NCBI RefSeq assembly: GCF_012027495.1
Contig: NZ_SNUK01000001.1
Span: 400,416-464,415 of the forward strand
Source of the DNA: Thermococcus sp. JdF3
Lineage (GTDB): Archaea > Methanobacteriota_B > Thermococci > Thermococcales > Thermococcaceae
DNA length: 64,000 nucleotides
Direction: 5' to 3'
The notes beneath the pieces were generated by a model. That model saw nothing but the letters and a program-made list of their open reading frames with translations. It had not been told where the DNA came from and ran no database searches. This document shows positions 49,242 through 57,984 of the stretch, piece by piece. The translations under genes and the position numbers were made by a program. Within the stretch, counting starts at the first letter, position 1, and the number at the start of each line of letters is the position of its first letter.

Positions 49242-50360
49242 TCAGATCTTCTCGAATCCGATGTCCTCTATCTTGACGTGGGTGAAGACGTTGGCCCCGC
49301 CCTGCTCGATGAAGACTCCCTTGGCCTCTATCGGCACCGGAAGGTTGGCGGCGAGAACCGCCTCGCCCTGGCCGGTAATGCCTCCGAAGGTGTACGTCCA
49401 TGAAACCTTCGATACCTTGAAGTCTTTACCCCCAATGGTCATCGTCCCGTCCGGCTTCACCTCGTAGTTGTACTGGTATCCCATTACTCCCCAGCTGCCT
49501 GTGGTTTCCTGGTAGATGTTCTCATCCTCGAGGGCGGTCCAGAAGCCGAAGTTGTAGAACCCGTACCAGCTCATGTATATGGACTCTATGTCGGCGATGT
49601 TCGAGAGCATGTTTATGTTCCCTTCCTGGTAGGGGGCCACACTCATCTCGCCTATCGCCGCAGGGTTGTAGAACTCAAAAACCTGGTCCCCGTACTTCAT
49701 CCATACCCCGACTGTGTTGCCCGAGCCGGCGTACAGTGAGGCGTAGAGGGTCAGGAAGTCCAGTGACGGGAACAGGAAGAAGGTGTCCGTGTCGGAAGTT
49801 CTTTCGGTTACCCAGAGGCGGTACTCAAAGGTGCCGTTCATATCCTCGGCGTTTATCGGGGTGATCTTTCCGTAGTACTCGTAAACCTCGAACTCCCCCA
49901 GGTCTGCCTTCTCCTGCTCCCCGGTCTCCATGTCTATCTTGTTGCCGTAAACGTGTATCTTCGTCGATTTCCTGCTCTTCTCGATCTCGTACTCGTAAAT
50001 CGGGCCGCCTTCCTCGGTCCGTATCCTGAGCTTGTACTTTATGGAGGTTATGAGATACTGCTCACCGTCTATCTGGATCGCGTTGTATGCGTCCCACGGG
50101 TTCGCCCATGATGCGTACTCCGATGTGCCAGTTTCCGTTTCAGTTGTGGTTTCCGGGGTGGTTCCGCCCGGGCTCTCCGTAGTGCTGTATCCTCCTCCGC
50201 CCGTGGTTCCGCCGGTTCCCGCGCTGGTGGTGTGGCTTCCCGCGTCGGTGGGGGACTCGGATGTTGTGGGGCTCTCCTCCCCGCCTCCGAGGCATCCGCT
50301 AACGCTGACAAAAACCAAAAATACTAGAAAAACTGCAAGAACAGTTCTAAATCTCTTCAT
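49242..50360 (-). CDS. Lipoprotein of unknown function
   Basis: 372 residues. Signal peptide with lipobox (LAVFLVFLVFVSVSGCLGGG; Cys is the lipidation site), a Thr/Ser/Gly-rich linker (residues ~28-85) and a large extracellular beta-rich domain with many Tyr/Trp. Likely anchored on the cell surface. No enzyme motif. AT-rich promoter region at 50361-50422. Thermococcales carry several lipoproteins of this build; the next gene is another. Confidence 0.82.
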   Translation of the reverse strand: MKRFRTVLAVFLVFLVFVSVSGCLGGGEESPTTSESPTDAGSHTTSAGTGGTTGGGGYSTTESPGGTTPETTTETETGTSEYASWANPWDAYNAIQIDGEQYLITSIKYKLRIRTEEGGPIYEYEIEKSRKSTKIHVYGNKIDMETGEQEKADLGEFEVYEYYGKITPINAEDMNGTFEYRLWVTERTSDTDTFFLFPSLDFLTLYASLYAGSGNTVGVWMKYGDQVFEFYNPAAIGEMSVAPYQEGNINMLSNIADIESIYMSWYGFYNFGFWTALEDENIYQETTGSWGVMGYQYNYEVKPDGTMTIGGKDFKVSKVSWTYTFGGITGQGEAVLAANLPVPIEAKGVFIEQGGANVFTHVKIEDIGFEKI

Positions 50361-50422
50361 ATCTGTTCAACTCCTTTCTTTCTTATATTAAATAAAAGCT
50401 TGGACTATTTAAATTTTGGGTG

Positions 50423-51529
50423 TTAATTTTTGGCATAGAGCCAAAAACCTTCCGTCTCCCCCGAGACCAGCATCACCTTCCCGTCGTCGCTCAGCTTTAC
50501 GTAGCCGAGCGAATCGCCCGGGACGCTGACGCTGAAGACCTCATGGAGGTCGTCCAGTGAGTAGCAGTGGATTACACCGTCCTTTGAAGTAACGGCGAAG
50601 TGGTCGTTGGCGAAGTAGGGAAAGCCTGGGAGAGTTGCAACCTCCGTCAGGTTCCACGTGAGGACGTGGGTGTCGCCGAAGGGCTCGTGCCAGAGCAGGT
50701 AGCTCTCGGTGGGAAGGAGAGTCCACCTTAGGAGCACCGTCTGCCCGAAGTCGTAGCCTTTGGCCCTGGCCAGCAGCGTTCCATTCAGGGAGAACACCTT
50801 TAGCGTTCCGTTTTCACTCACGAGGAGCCGCTCACGGTAGGCTATCACCCTGTCCGTGTTGAATGAGAGCATTCGCTTTCCATCCCTGAAGACGATGGCC
50901 TTTCCGCCCTTCGAGATGACTGCAATCCCTGAGTCCGAGACCGACAGAAGGGAGTAGTCGTTCGGGCTGAGCACCGTTTTCCTCCCATCACAGTTCAGCT
51001 CCTGCTCAGTGGGGGAGAGCGTCACGAGATAGCAGATGTGTCCACCGTTCGGCGAGCGGAGCATGAAATCGGCGAGTGCGCCCACCCTCTCCGGTCCGTT
51101 GCCGGAGAAGCCGTCCCAGGAAAATGACCTAAGACCTGCGAAACTATCGTATGAAGCCAGAATCCAGCCCCCCTCTTTCACAACTGCAACGCCGGCCACG
51201 ATGGGTTTAAACCAGTCCTCGGTTCTGAGGTCCAGGGTTTTGTTGCTCCCATCCGGCCTGACGAGGTACAGGAGCCCCCTGTTCCAGTCCACTGCTGCGG
51301 CCAGACTTCCGTCGGGTGCCAGGTCCATGAAGGGTATTCCCGTGGTGTTGGCGCTCCAGACCATTCTCATTTCCCACGTTGAGGGTTCCTGAGTCGTGGT
51401 GGTTTCGGGCCGGGTTACCGACGGCTGGCTTGACGTCGTGGACGGTGATGCCCCTCCACCGAGACAGCCGCTGGCGATGAGGGTTCCAACGATGAGAAGG
51501 GCAAGCGCTGCCGCCCCTGAGTTCTTCAT
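50423..51529 (-). CDS. Lipoprotein with beta-propeller-like domain
   Basis: 368 residues. Lipobox GTLIASGCLGGG, Ser/Thr/Pro linker, then repeated four-strand units suggesting a WD40-like propeller: FMDLAPDGSLAAAVDWNRGL, DFMLRSPNGGHICYLVTLSP, SVSDSGIAVISKGGKAIVFR, YVKLSDDGKVMLVSGETEGF. The fold is inferred from the DG-containing repeats. ATG 51529 follows GGAGGGAATACG; a longer frame upstream has no signal peptide. Role unknown. Confidence 0.82.
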   Translation of the reverse strand: MKNSGAAALALLIVGTLIASGCLGGGASPSTTSSQPSVTRPETTTTQEPSTWEMRMVWSANTTGIPFMDLAPDGSLAAAVDWNRGLLYLVRPDGSNKTLDLRTEDWFKPIVAGVAVVKEGGWILASYDSFAGLRSFSWDGFSGNGPERVGALADFMLRSPNGGHICYLVTLSPTEQELNCDGRKTVLSPNDYSLLSVSDSGIAVISKGGKAIVFRDGKRMLSFNTDRVIAYRERLLVSENGTLKVFSLNGTLLARAKGYDFGQTVLLRWTLLPTESYLLWHEPFGDTHVLTWNLTEVATLPGFPYFANDHFAVTSKDGVIHCYSLDDLHEVFSVSVPGDSLGYVKLSDDGKVMLVSGETEGFWLYAKN

Positions 51530-51662
51530 CCGTATTCCCTCCGTTCCCCGCCAAGAAAGAAAAGCGGGTAGTGTGAAATATACAGTTACCTTGCGCGGGA
51601 ACGTATTAAAAATTTTCCAAGGCTTCAAACGTCTTTGCAGCTGTAAAACGGCCATCTAAATG

Positions 51663-52325
51663 TTAATATCGCTCTGAGCACGTTTTTTCCAGGAGTTCAA
51701 AAAGATCGCTCGCCTTCCATCCCGCCAGACCCCCCACGTACGCGGCCAGGTCGAAGACGTGGGGAACCTTTGAGATTATCCCGATGTCGGCAGTTGAGAC
51801 GGTTTCAAACCTCTTGAGCTCGAAATCTGGGCTTCTTACGAGTTTCACCTCAACCTCAGGCCATTTGCGACCGAATGCTTCCTCCGTCAGCTTTTTTACT
51901 TCCCCGCTCCTTGGAACCGCCGAGCCGTAGAAGAACACCGCCTTTTCAACGCCCAGCTCTCCGAGGGCGCGGGCAAGGTCGCCGAGGAGCCGGCCGGTGC
52001 CTTCGTTGAGCCTGTACCTTCCCTGGTACTTCAAATCCCTCACGAGCCCGTCCTCGCAGAGTATGGCCCGTCCTTCGAGAAGCGATTCGAGGGTTATCAG
52101 GACGTTGAAGCCGTCTATCCCGAGAACCCTGCCCTTCATTTCCTCAGGCGATAGGAGCTTTTTCCTTACCTCCCCCACCCACCCGTCGGAGAACACGCAC
52201 CTTGCCAGGAGGTAGCGCTCGCCCCTGGTCAGCCGGTAATGATTGGCCACGAAGTCAAGGGCATACCTTTTCCGGTACCCCCTGTTGAGTAGGTACTTCA
52301 GGTCACGGTATGCCTCGGCCAGCAT
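51663..52325 (-). CDS. DUF434 family protein
   Basis: 220 residues. LKYLLNRGYRKRYALDFVAN, HYRLTRGERYLLARCVFSDG, VLGIDGFNVLITLESLLEGR and IGIISKVPHVFDLAAYVGGL. The DUF434/COG2454 family contains a conserved DGFNVL motif reminiscent of PIN-like nucleases; activity is unproven. A TTATTTAA box on the minus strand (~52346-52353), ~25 bases before the ATG and no ribosome binding site, points to a leaderless mRNA separate from the upstream HD gene. Confidence 0.82.
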   Translation of the reverse strand: MLAEAYRDLKYLLNRGYRKRYALDFVANHYRLTRGERYLLARCVFSDGWVGEVRKKLLSPEEMKGRVLGIDGFNVLITLESLLEGRAILCEDGLVRDLKYQGRYRLNEGTGRLLGDLARALGELGVEKAVFFYGSAVPRSGEVKKLTEEAFGRKWPEVEVKLVRSPDFELKRFETVSTADIGIISKVPHVFDLAAYVGGLAGWKASDLFELLEKTCSERY

Positions 52326-52341
52326 GGATAAAGAAACGGTG

Positions 52342-52359
52342 GAAGGTTAAATAACCTTC
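52342..52359. promoter_or_regulatory. Palindrome over the DUF434 promoter
   Basis: GAAGGTTA-AA-TAACCTTC is perfectly symmetric and coincides with the TATA-like box of the DUF434 gene and the stop codon of the HD-domain gene. It could be an operator or simply the symmetric TATA region. Confidence 0.4.
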
Positions 52360-53117
52360 TCCATGACCTCCGTGCCGGTGTGTATCCTGAGCCTGACCTT
52401 TCCGGCCAGCAGGGAGCTTTTGACCTTCTTCGTCAGTATCTCGTCCACCTGGAATATTCCCGCCGGGTGTTTCATCCATATCTCGATGAGTATCGGCTGC
52501 TCCTCGTCCCCCTCCCTTATCTCCACCCTCTCAATGGCCAGGGCGGAAACCGCGTGTATGTCGACCTTGTCCTTCTTGTGGACGAGCCTGCTCCTTCCGG
52601 CCTCCATGTCGCAGCCGTCCGCTATCGTGACGAGGGAACCCTCGATTGTGGTGCACGGGACGGCCTCGTCGTGGGTGTATATGGCGTTAAGGGTGAGCGC
52701 CTTCAGCAGGAGTGGGTCGTTGCTTTCGAACTCCCTCACTAGGGCGTCTATTATCGGCTCGGCGAGGAAGACGCTGAACTCGTAGTGGTTTATCCTGTGT
52801 ATCATGTTGCCAACGTCGTGGAACAGCGCTCCAAAGGCCACTATGAACCTGCTCCAGCGGAAGGGCTTTCCGAGCTTTTCAGCCGTCGTCTGGATTCCGA
52901 ACTTCCTGATGATGTTCAGAAGCTCCAGCGCGCGCCTGGTCGTGAGAAGGACGTGAATCGGCCCGTGGTCGTTGAAGCCGTAGACGTTGAGGACGATGTA
53001 GTTGGTCGTCTCGAAGTAGTAGTGGTACTCCCTGAATGCCCTCTCGTAGAGCCCGTAGAGCTCCTCATCGCCGAGGAGTTCTCTAATCTCGCCCAGCAGT
53101 TCTTCCTCCGTGTACAT
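52347..53117 (-). CDS. HD-domain phosphohydrolase
   Basis: 256 residues. Metal-binding HD residues: GFNDHGPIHVLLTTRRALEL (His), GALFHDVGNMIHR (HD), IYTHDEAVPC (His) and VTIADGCDMEAGRSR (Asp). The C-terminal ~70 residues (IEIWMKHPAGIFQVDEILTK) form an added alpha/beta domain. Substrate probably a nucleotide. ATG 53117 (MYTEEELLGEI) follows GGTGGAAAAG. Last gene of the S6e / aIF2 gamma / PIN cluster. Confidence 0.85.
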   Translation of the reverse strand: MYTEEELLGEIRELLGDEELYGLYERAFREYHYYFETTNYIVLNVYGFNDHGPIHVLLTTRRALELLNIIRKFGIQTTAEKLGKPFRWSRFIVAFGALFHDVGNMIHRINHYEFSVFLAEPIIDALVREFESNDPLLLKALTLNAIYTHDEAVPCTTIEGSLVTIADGCDMEAGRSRLVHKKDKVDIHAVSALAIERVEIREGDEEQPILIEIWMKHPAGIFQVDEILTKKVKSSLLAGKVRLRIHTGTEVMEKVI

Positions 53118-53160
53118 CTTTTCCACCCAAGGGCGTGGAGAAGAGGGTGTTTTAAGGTTT

Positions 53161-53577
53161 TCACTCCAGCATGCCCTCGAGCTCGAGTATCTTCTTCGAG
53201 CGGAGGTAAACTACCGGAACGCCGTTCTCGCGCAGACGCTTCTTCAGCCCCCTGTCGTTGGTGCAGACCACAACGCGCTCGTTCTTTACGGCGAAGTCGA
53301 AAATCTGGTCGTCTATAGGCCTCTCACCAAAGCGGCCCATCTCGACGACCTCGAACCTCTCCGCGAGCTTTTTGGCCATCCTGATGGCCATCAGGTCCTT
53401 TCCACGGGACTTCCTCTCTATAACCTCCAGCTCCTGGAGGACGACGTTCGGAACGGCTATTCTGAACCTCACGTCGAGAACCCTGTTCAGCTCGCCGATT
53501 ATGTCGACGCCGAACTGCCCCGGAACCAGGAGAAAGTTCGTGTCCGGAATCACCAGCCATTCCCGCCTCTCTGGCAT
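53161..53577 (-). CDS. PIN-domain rRNA-processing-type nuclease (Fcf1/Utp24-like)
   Basis: 138 residues. WLVIPDTNFLLVPGQFGVDI (Asp), AVPNVVLQELEVIERKSRGK (Glu), PIDDQIFDFAVKNERVVVCT and NDRGLKKRLRENGVPVVYLR (Asp). The pattern VPGQFGVDI...D..I...A...V..TND is that of the Fcf1/UPF0129 branch, not VapC toxins, and no antitoxin is present. It follows aIF2 gamma, a conserved archaeal arrangement that suggests rRNA or translation work. ATG 53577 follows GGTGAGGCAG. Confidence 0.88.
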   Translation of the reverse strand: MPERREWLVIPDTNFLLVPGQFGVDIIGELNRVLDVRFRIAVPNVVLQELEVIERKSRGKDLMAIRMAKKLAERFEVVEMGRFGERPIDDQIFDFAVKNERVVVCTNDRGLKKRLRENGVPVVYLRSKKILELEGMLE

Positions 53578-53612
53578 CTGCCTCACCGAAAGTTAATGGA
53601 AAAGAAGAGGGC

Positions 53613-54845
53613 TCACTCCCTTATGAAGCCGTAGCCTATGAGGCGCCACCTTGAGCCGACCTGCCTGCTGATGGCGACCCTGTCGCCGACCTCGGCGCAG
53701 ATGGGTATCTGGAGCTTGAGCTCGACCTCGTCCTTCCCCAGGCCGGTGACCAGACCCATGGTTCTCGCGGTTCCGACGTTGAGGAGGAGAACCTCGCGCC
53801 TCTTTATGGGCTCGACCTTGAGCTCCTCCTCGGTTCCCACGACCCTCTCGAGGAGGTGAACCTCAAGCCTGAGGTCGTCCCACACCGGCGGCAGCTGGCC
53901 GGGCTTTCCGACGACGTTTCCTGCCATCAGATCGCCCTTGGTGAGGTACGGGTCGAGCTTGGTTCCAACGCCGACCAAACCGCCCGGATAGGCCTCTTCG
54001 ACGAACCTTCCTCCCGCCTGGAGGGAGACTATCTCGGTGGTTATCGGCTCGTACTTTATCCTGCCGTGGTCCTCGTAGGGAACGCCGGGGCGAATCTCTA
54101 TCTCGTCACCGACCTTGAGCTTGCCCTGGATTATCGAGCCGCCGATGACACCGCCGACGAGCTTCTCGGGCTTCGTTCCCGGCTTGTTGACGTCGAAGCT
54201 CCTGAGGACCAGCATCTTGGGCGGCTTCTTGAGGTCGTGCTCCGGTGTTGGTATGAACTCCTCTATCGCCGCGAGGAGAACGTCAACGTTCGCGCCATGA
54301 AGGGCAGAAATCGGGATTATCGGGGCGTTCTCGGCAACCGTACCCTTGACGAACTCCTTTATCTCGTGATACCTCTCGATGACCTTCTCCCTGTCAACCA
54401 GCTCGATCTTGTTGAGCGCTATCACTATGTTCTGGTTCCCGACTATCTGAAGGGCCATGAGGTGCTCCCTGGTCTGGGGCATTATTCCCTCGTTGGCGGC
54501 TATGACGAGGACGGCGCCGTCCATGAGGGATGCTCCCGCGAGCATGGTGGTCATCAGAGCCTCGTGGCCCGGGGCGTCTATGAAGGAAACGCGCCTCTCA
54601 AACTCGGTCTCGTGGCCGCAGTACGGGCACACCGGGGAGCTGGAGTACCTGCCGCAGCTCGGGCACTTCCTCATCTCAGCGTCGGCGAAGCCTATCTTGA
54701 TTGTGATGCCCCTTCTCATTTCTTCGCTGTGGGTGTCGGTCCAGATACCGGTCAGGGCCCTGGTGAGGGTCGTTTTACCGTGATCAACGTGACCAACCAT
54801 TCCGATGTTAACTTCAGCCTGTCTAAACTCCTTCTTCTTTGCCAT
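53613..54845 (-). CDS. eif2g: Translation initiation factor aIF2 subunit gamma
   Basis: GTPase core of aIF2 that brings initiator Met-tRNA to the ribosome. 410 residues, normal length. G1 [20 protein letters not shown]2 region [13 protein letters not shown], zinc knuckle [20 protein letters not shown]3 [12 protein letters not shown]4 ALNKIELVD, then two beta-barrel domains ([20 protein letters not shown]). ATG follows GGTGAGAGAAG. In operon after S6e. Confidence 0.97.
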   Translation of the reverse strand: MAKKKEFRQAEVNIGMVGHVDHGKTTLTRALTGIWTDTHSEEMRRGITIKIGFADAEMRKCPSCGRYSSSPVCPYCGHETEFERRVSFIDAPGHEALMTTMLAGASLMDGAVLVIAANEGIMPQTREHLMALQIVGNQNIVIALNKIELVDREKVIERYHEIKEFVKGTVAENAPIIPISALHGANVDVLLAAIEEFIPTPEHDLKKPPKMLVLRSFDVNKPGTKPEKLVGGVIGGSIIQGKLKVGDEIEIRPGVPYEDHGRIKYEPITTEIVSLQAGGRFVEEAYPGGLVGVGTKLDPYLTKGDLMAGNVVGKPGQLPPVWDDLRLEVHLLERVVGTEEELKVEPIKRREVLLLNVGTARTMGLVTGLGKDEVELKLQIPICAEVGDRVAISRQVGSRWRLIGYGFIRE

Positions 54846-54952
54846 CTTCTCTCACCCCTAAATTTAGAGCGTTAGCCGGTTTATTAAGGTTACCTCGATG
54901 GGGAGAACTTGGGTGGGACAGAAAAGCGATAAGTTTGGGGAAAGGAGGAAGC

Positions 54953-55330
54953 TCAGAAGACGAGCTTCATGTTGATCTGGACGATCTCGGGGCTGATGGT
55001 GTTGCCCCTGACGGTCTTTTTCCTCCTCTCACCCCTCTCCTTGGGCCTGAAGCCGGGGCCCCTGGAGACGAGGATCTTGACCCTCCTCGGGCCGTGGACG
55101 TCGGGCCTCATGGCGAAGCCGTCCTTGTCGGTTCCGCCGGTTATCCTGAGCTTGACATCGCCCGGAATCTCCTCGCCGAATATCTCGGTGAGGTTGAGTC
55201 CGAGCTCGCTCGCCGGTATCTCCTCCCCAATCCTCTTCCCTATGAGTCTCTCGGCCTCTTCGCCGCTTATCTCGACCTGCCTGGCTATGCCGTTCTTCGG
55301 GTTGGATATAACGAGCTTAAAGGTCGCCAT
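54953..55330 (-). CDS. rps6e: 30S ribosomal protein S6e
   Basis: 125 residues: [20 protein letters not shown], then [60 protein letters not shown] and [20 protein letters not shown]. Archaeal length, lacking the eukaryotic phosphorylated tail. GGGAGGAA precedes the ATG. Promoter CTTTTTAAAGG near 55407-55417 on the minus strand. First gene of the aIF2 gamma operon. Confidence 0.96.
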   Translation of the reverse strand: MATFKLVISNPKNGIARQVEISGEEAERLIGKRIGEEIPASELGLNLTEIFGEEIPGDVKLRITGGTDKDGFAMRPDVHGPRRVKILVSRGPGFRPKERGERRKKTVRGNTISPEIVQINMKLVF

Positions 55331-55437
55331 TTCCTCCCACCTCCTGTGTCATTAGCGGGATTCATTGGGTAAACCCCTTATCCAGTGAGCGGTGTGGCTT
55401 GGCCTTTAAAAAGTTTCCTCTAAAATAAAATGGATGA

Positions 55438-55752
55438 TCAGCCACCGCTGAGGTGGTATAACATCTCCCAGAGCCTGATGGTGTACTCAACCGTTGGAGG
55501 GTAGCTCTGGACTATTTCGGTGATCTCCATGTTCTTATGGAAGGTTGGGGCGTTTATTGTTTTCATGTATTCTTCGAGGGCTTCTCTGTTCTGGGCCCGC
55601 CATATCGTGTAGCTCCCGCCGTTGAAGTTGTACGATGCTATGAACTCGATATCGCCCGTGAGGGGCAACCGCCTAAAGAAATCGGCCGCTTCCTTAGTTG
55701 CTTTGATGCTCTCTTCCCTTGAATAGTGGTGGGTGACGAGGTACATCGGCAT
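55438..55752 (-). CDS. Small conserved hypothetical protein, ferredoxin-like fold suspected
   Basis: 104 residues: MPMYLVTHHYSREESIKATK, EAADFFRRLPLTGDIEFIAS, YNFNGGSYTIWRAQNREALE, EYMKTINAPTFHKNMEITEI. A beta-alpha-beta-beta-alpha-beta pattern, like small dimeric alpha-beta barrel proteins, is a guess from the strand/helix order. ATG 55752 follows GGAGGTGTCC. It has a ~120-base leader with possible pseudoknot structure, downstream of a strong TATA at about 55893-55903. Confidence 0.7.
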   Translation of the reverse strand: MPMYLVTHHYSREESIKATKEAADFFRRLPLTGDIEFIASYNFNGGSYTIWRAQNREALEEYMKTINAPTFHKNMEITEIVQSYPPTVEYTIRLWEMLYHLSGG

Positions 55753-55800
55753 ACGGACACCTCCCATGTATCAATCAAATTTCATACGTTCTTGCCAGAT

Positions 55801-55861
55801 GGAGCACCGCTGGGTGAGAATGGTCGCTTGCTTCCGGGCGCTCCGGTTGGGATTCACCCAG
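55801..55861 (-). promoter_or_regulatory. Possible pseudoknot in the leader of the small hypothetical gene
   Basis: Two inverted pairs cross: GGAGC (55801-55805) with GCTCC (55840-55844), and CTGGGTGA (55810-55817) with TCACCCAG (55854-55861). Both are perfect. The region lies in the predicted transcript leader of the minus-strand gene ending at 55438. Confidence 0.35.
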
Positions 55862-56027
55862 ACAGAACCTGCTGTTTGGATGCTCGTCCTTATATTATAT
55901 AAACATTGTCATCAAAAATCTTGATGTTTGTACATTATGCTTCGGCACGGGGCGGGGCTCTGGAGGGTGTCAATCACAACTTTTTTATATATTGGAGAAC
56001 TCTACCTCCTTTAAGAGGTGAGAGAAA

Positions 56028-56198
56028 ATGGCAAAGGAGAAGACCACACTTCCCCCGACCGGTGCCGGTCTCATGAGGTTCTTCGACGAGGACACCAGGG
56101 CGATAAAGATAAGCCCGAGGGGCGTCATTGCGGTGACGCTCATACTCGTGGCCCTGGAGATACTCCTGCACGCCTTTGGCCCGCAGCTCTTCAGCTAA
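56028..56198 (+). CDS. Preprotein translocase subunit Sec61 beta (SecG)
   Basis: 56 residues: MAKEKTTLPPTGAGLMRFFD, EDTRAIKISPRGVIAVTLIL, VALEILLHAFGPQLFS. Gly/Pro-rich N-terminus, the conserved TGAGLMRFFDEDT segment and one C-terminal membrane helix are the archaeal Sec61 beta hallmarks. TTTATATA at 55984-55991 and AAGAGGTGAGA give a strong promoter and binding site. Too short for ordinary gene finders. The stop overlaps the convergent neighbour by four bases. Confidence 0.95.
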   Translation: MAKEKTTLPPTGAGLMRFFDEDTRAIKISPRGVIAVTLILVALEILLHAFGPQLFS

Positions 56199-56851
56199 AT
56201 GAAGCTCGTCTTCTTTAATCCCCTTGCGTTAAGCTCTTCGTTGATTATTCCCCTAACAACTTCCTCCAGCTGGGTCTGCAGAAGCCTGTCAACGTCCTCT
56301 TTTATTTTGTCTATGTCGTGCCTGAGGCCCTCCAGGAGCCGTATGTATTCCTTGGCCATCTCGAGCTGGCCCTCCTGCCTTACCAGCTGCTCCTTGAGGT
56401 GCTCGAAGTCCTCCTTCATGATCTGCAGCTTCCTGAGTTCGCGCTGGAGCTCATCCAGCTGCTTGGTCTGGCCGTAGTTCTCCTCCTTGAGCTTTTCAAT
56501 GGCTTTTTCCTTGGTTTCGAGCTCCCTCACCAGGGCGTTGTACTCCTCGGCTATCTGGTTGAGCCTCTCGATCTCCCGAAGGGGTGGGACTTTACCGTTT
56601 CCGAGGATTATGACGTCAGGACCAACGTTGACTATATCGCTCGGTCTTATCTTGAGCTTCCTCTCGCTGGAGAACATACTCTGACCCTTACCTAGGTTCT
56701 CGACTTCCTTCATCTTGAGGATGAAGTAGAACTGATCGCCTTCAACCTCGACGTTTATGTCCGTCACAAAGCCCAGTATTTTCCCGTCGATCAGAGATAT
56801 GACAAATTTGTTGATGAGCTGGTTGGCTTTAGCTTCACTACCCTCTACCAT
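56195..56851 (-). CDS. PRC-barrel plus coiled-coil protein, CdvA-like architecture
   Basis: 218 residues. Residues 1-85 look like a PRC-barrel (NKFVISLIDGKILGFVTDIN, RKLKIRPSDIVNVGPDVIIL). Residues ~95-185 are an unbroken coiled coil (LNQIAEEYNALVRELETKEK, LKEENYGQTKQLDELQRELR), followed by a short helical tail (GIINEELNARGLKKTSFI). This is the domain order of CdvA, the membrane-bound division protein of Thermoproteota, though Thermococcales are thought to divide with FtsZ. ATG 56851 follows GGTGGTG; the frame also opens at 56902. Confidence 0.72.
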   Translation of the reverse strand: MVEGSEAKANQLINKFVISLIDGKILGFVTDINVEVEGDQFYFILKMKEVENLGKGQSMFSSERKLKIRPSDIVNVGPDVIILGNGKVPPLREIERLNQIAEEYNALVRELETKEKAIEKLKEENYGQTKQLDELQRELRKLQIMKEDFEHLKEQLVRQEGQLEMAKEYIRLLEGLRHDIDKIKEDVDRLLQTQLEEVVRGIINEELNARGLKKTSFI

Positions 56852-56943
56852 AAAACACCACCGGTGGGACTTATTCCTTCGCCTACTTAACTTTTCCGCC
56901 AAGCCTTATAAAGCAAAAAGCCCCATCGCTTATGGTGAGACGG

Positions 56944-57573
56944 ATGATAATATTCGTGGGGCGTTCTAACGTTGGCAAGAGCACGCTCATCTTCCGCCTG
57001 ACCGGCAAGTGGGTCAAGAGGGGCAAGAGGCCAGGGGTTACCAGAAAGCCCGTGGAGATAAACTGGCGCGGGAAGCTGGTAGTGGACATGCCCGGCTTCG
57101 GCTTCATGAGCGGCGTTCCAAAGGCGAAGCAGGAGAGGATCAAGGACGAGATAGTTCACTTCATCGAGGACAACGCTGAGGAGATAGAGCTGGCGGTTCT
57201 GGTGGTTGACGGCAAAGCCGCCCCGGAGATAATAGAGCGCTGGGAGAAACGGGGGGAGATACCGATAGACGTGGAGTTCTACTCCTTCCTCAGGGAACTG
57301 GGGATTCCGGTGATAGTCGCGGTCAACAAGATGGACAAGATAAGGAACCTCCAGAGGACCATAAACTTCCTGGCGGAGAAGTTCGGCGTTCCCTACAGCG
57401 AGGTACCCGAGACCTTCATACCGATATCCGCCAAGTTCGGAAAGAACCTTCTTGGGCTGAGGAAGCTCATGGAGAAGAAGCTTGGGGAGGGCAGGAAGCG
57501 GCCCTCCGTGGAAACGGAGTCAGAGAACCTCGAGAACGATGTGGGTGATGGTCTCCTTGACGCCGTCGAGTGA
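56944..57573 (+). CDS. engB: EngB-type GTP-binding protein
   Basis: 209 residues. G1 IFVGRSNVGKSTLIFRLTGK, G2 RPGVTRKPVEI, G3 VVDMPGFGFMSG, G4 AVNKMDKIRNLQ and G5 FIPISAKFGKN. The bacterial EngB/YsxC group helps large-subunit assembly; archaeal members are presumed similar. ATG 56944 follows GGTGAGACG; the ATG at 56932 has no site. Its last 54 bases overlap the 3' end of the convergent Lrp-type regulator. Confidence 0.92.
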   Translation: MIIFVGRSNVGKSTLIFRLTGKWVKRGKRPGVTRKPVEINWRGKLVVDMPGFGFMSGVPKAKQERIKDEIVHFIEDNAEEIELAVLVVDGKAAPEIIERWEKRGEIPIDVEFYSFLRELGIPVIVAVNKMDKIRNLQRTINFLAEKFGVPYSEVPETFIPISAKFGKNLLGLRKLMEKKLGEGRKRPSVETESENLENDVGDGLLDAVE

Positions 57574-57984
57574 GGATATCTCCTCGAGTATCTCGTCGAG
57601 GCGGGTCTTGTCTGCCTCAACGATGAGGTCTATGTCACCGGTGACGCGGTATATCTTCTTTATTTTGAGCCTCTTTATCGCCTCGTAAACCTGCCTCCTC
57701 TTCGTGGGCTCTATTCTCACGAACACAAACACATCGCCCTTCTTCTCGCCGAGAAGGTCAAGGGCCCTGTCGGTTAGGTCTATAAAACCTCTTCCGGTTC
57801 TTATGTAGCCCAGCTCCTTGAGAACCTTGAGGTGGTTGCTGAGAGCCTGCCTGGTTATCCCGAGCTCGTCCGCAAGCTCATCCTGGGTCTTCTCAACGGT
57901 GTGAACCTCTATGGTCTTGCCCTCCTCGTGGAACTTCCTGAGCAGTTTGATCTGCCTCGGGGTAAGGGTTGCCTTTTCCTCCAT
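57520..57984 (-). CDS. Lrp/AsnC-type transcriptional regulator with MarR-like helix-turn-helix
   Basis: 154 residues. N-terminal winged helix (LTPRQIKLLRKFHEEGKTIE, TQDELADELGITRQALSNHL, KVLKELGYIRTGRGFIDLTD) more like ArsR/MarR than classical AsnC, followed by a RAM-type ligand domain (DVFVFVRIEPTKRRQVYEAI, IYRVTGDIDLIVEADKTRLD, EILEEISSLDGVKETITHIV). Probably senses an amino acid. AAGGAGGT precedes ATG 57984. Two candidate promoters lie upstream (GACTTATAAG near 58092-58101 and TTTAATAAA near 58020-58028). Confidence 0.85.
   Translation of the reverse strand: MEEKATLTPRQIKLLRKFHEEGKTIEVHTVEKTQDELADELGITRQALSNHLKVLKELGYIRTGRGFIDLTDRALDLLGEKKGDVFVFVRIEPTKRRQVYEAIKRLKIKKIYRVTGDIDLIVEADKTRLDEILEEISSLDGVKETITHIVLEVL

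Noticed and set aside
53161..53577. VapC toxin interpretation of the PIN gene after aIF2 gamma
   Set aside because: No antitoxin, and the motif pattern matches the Fcf1/UPF0129 branch.
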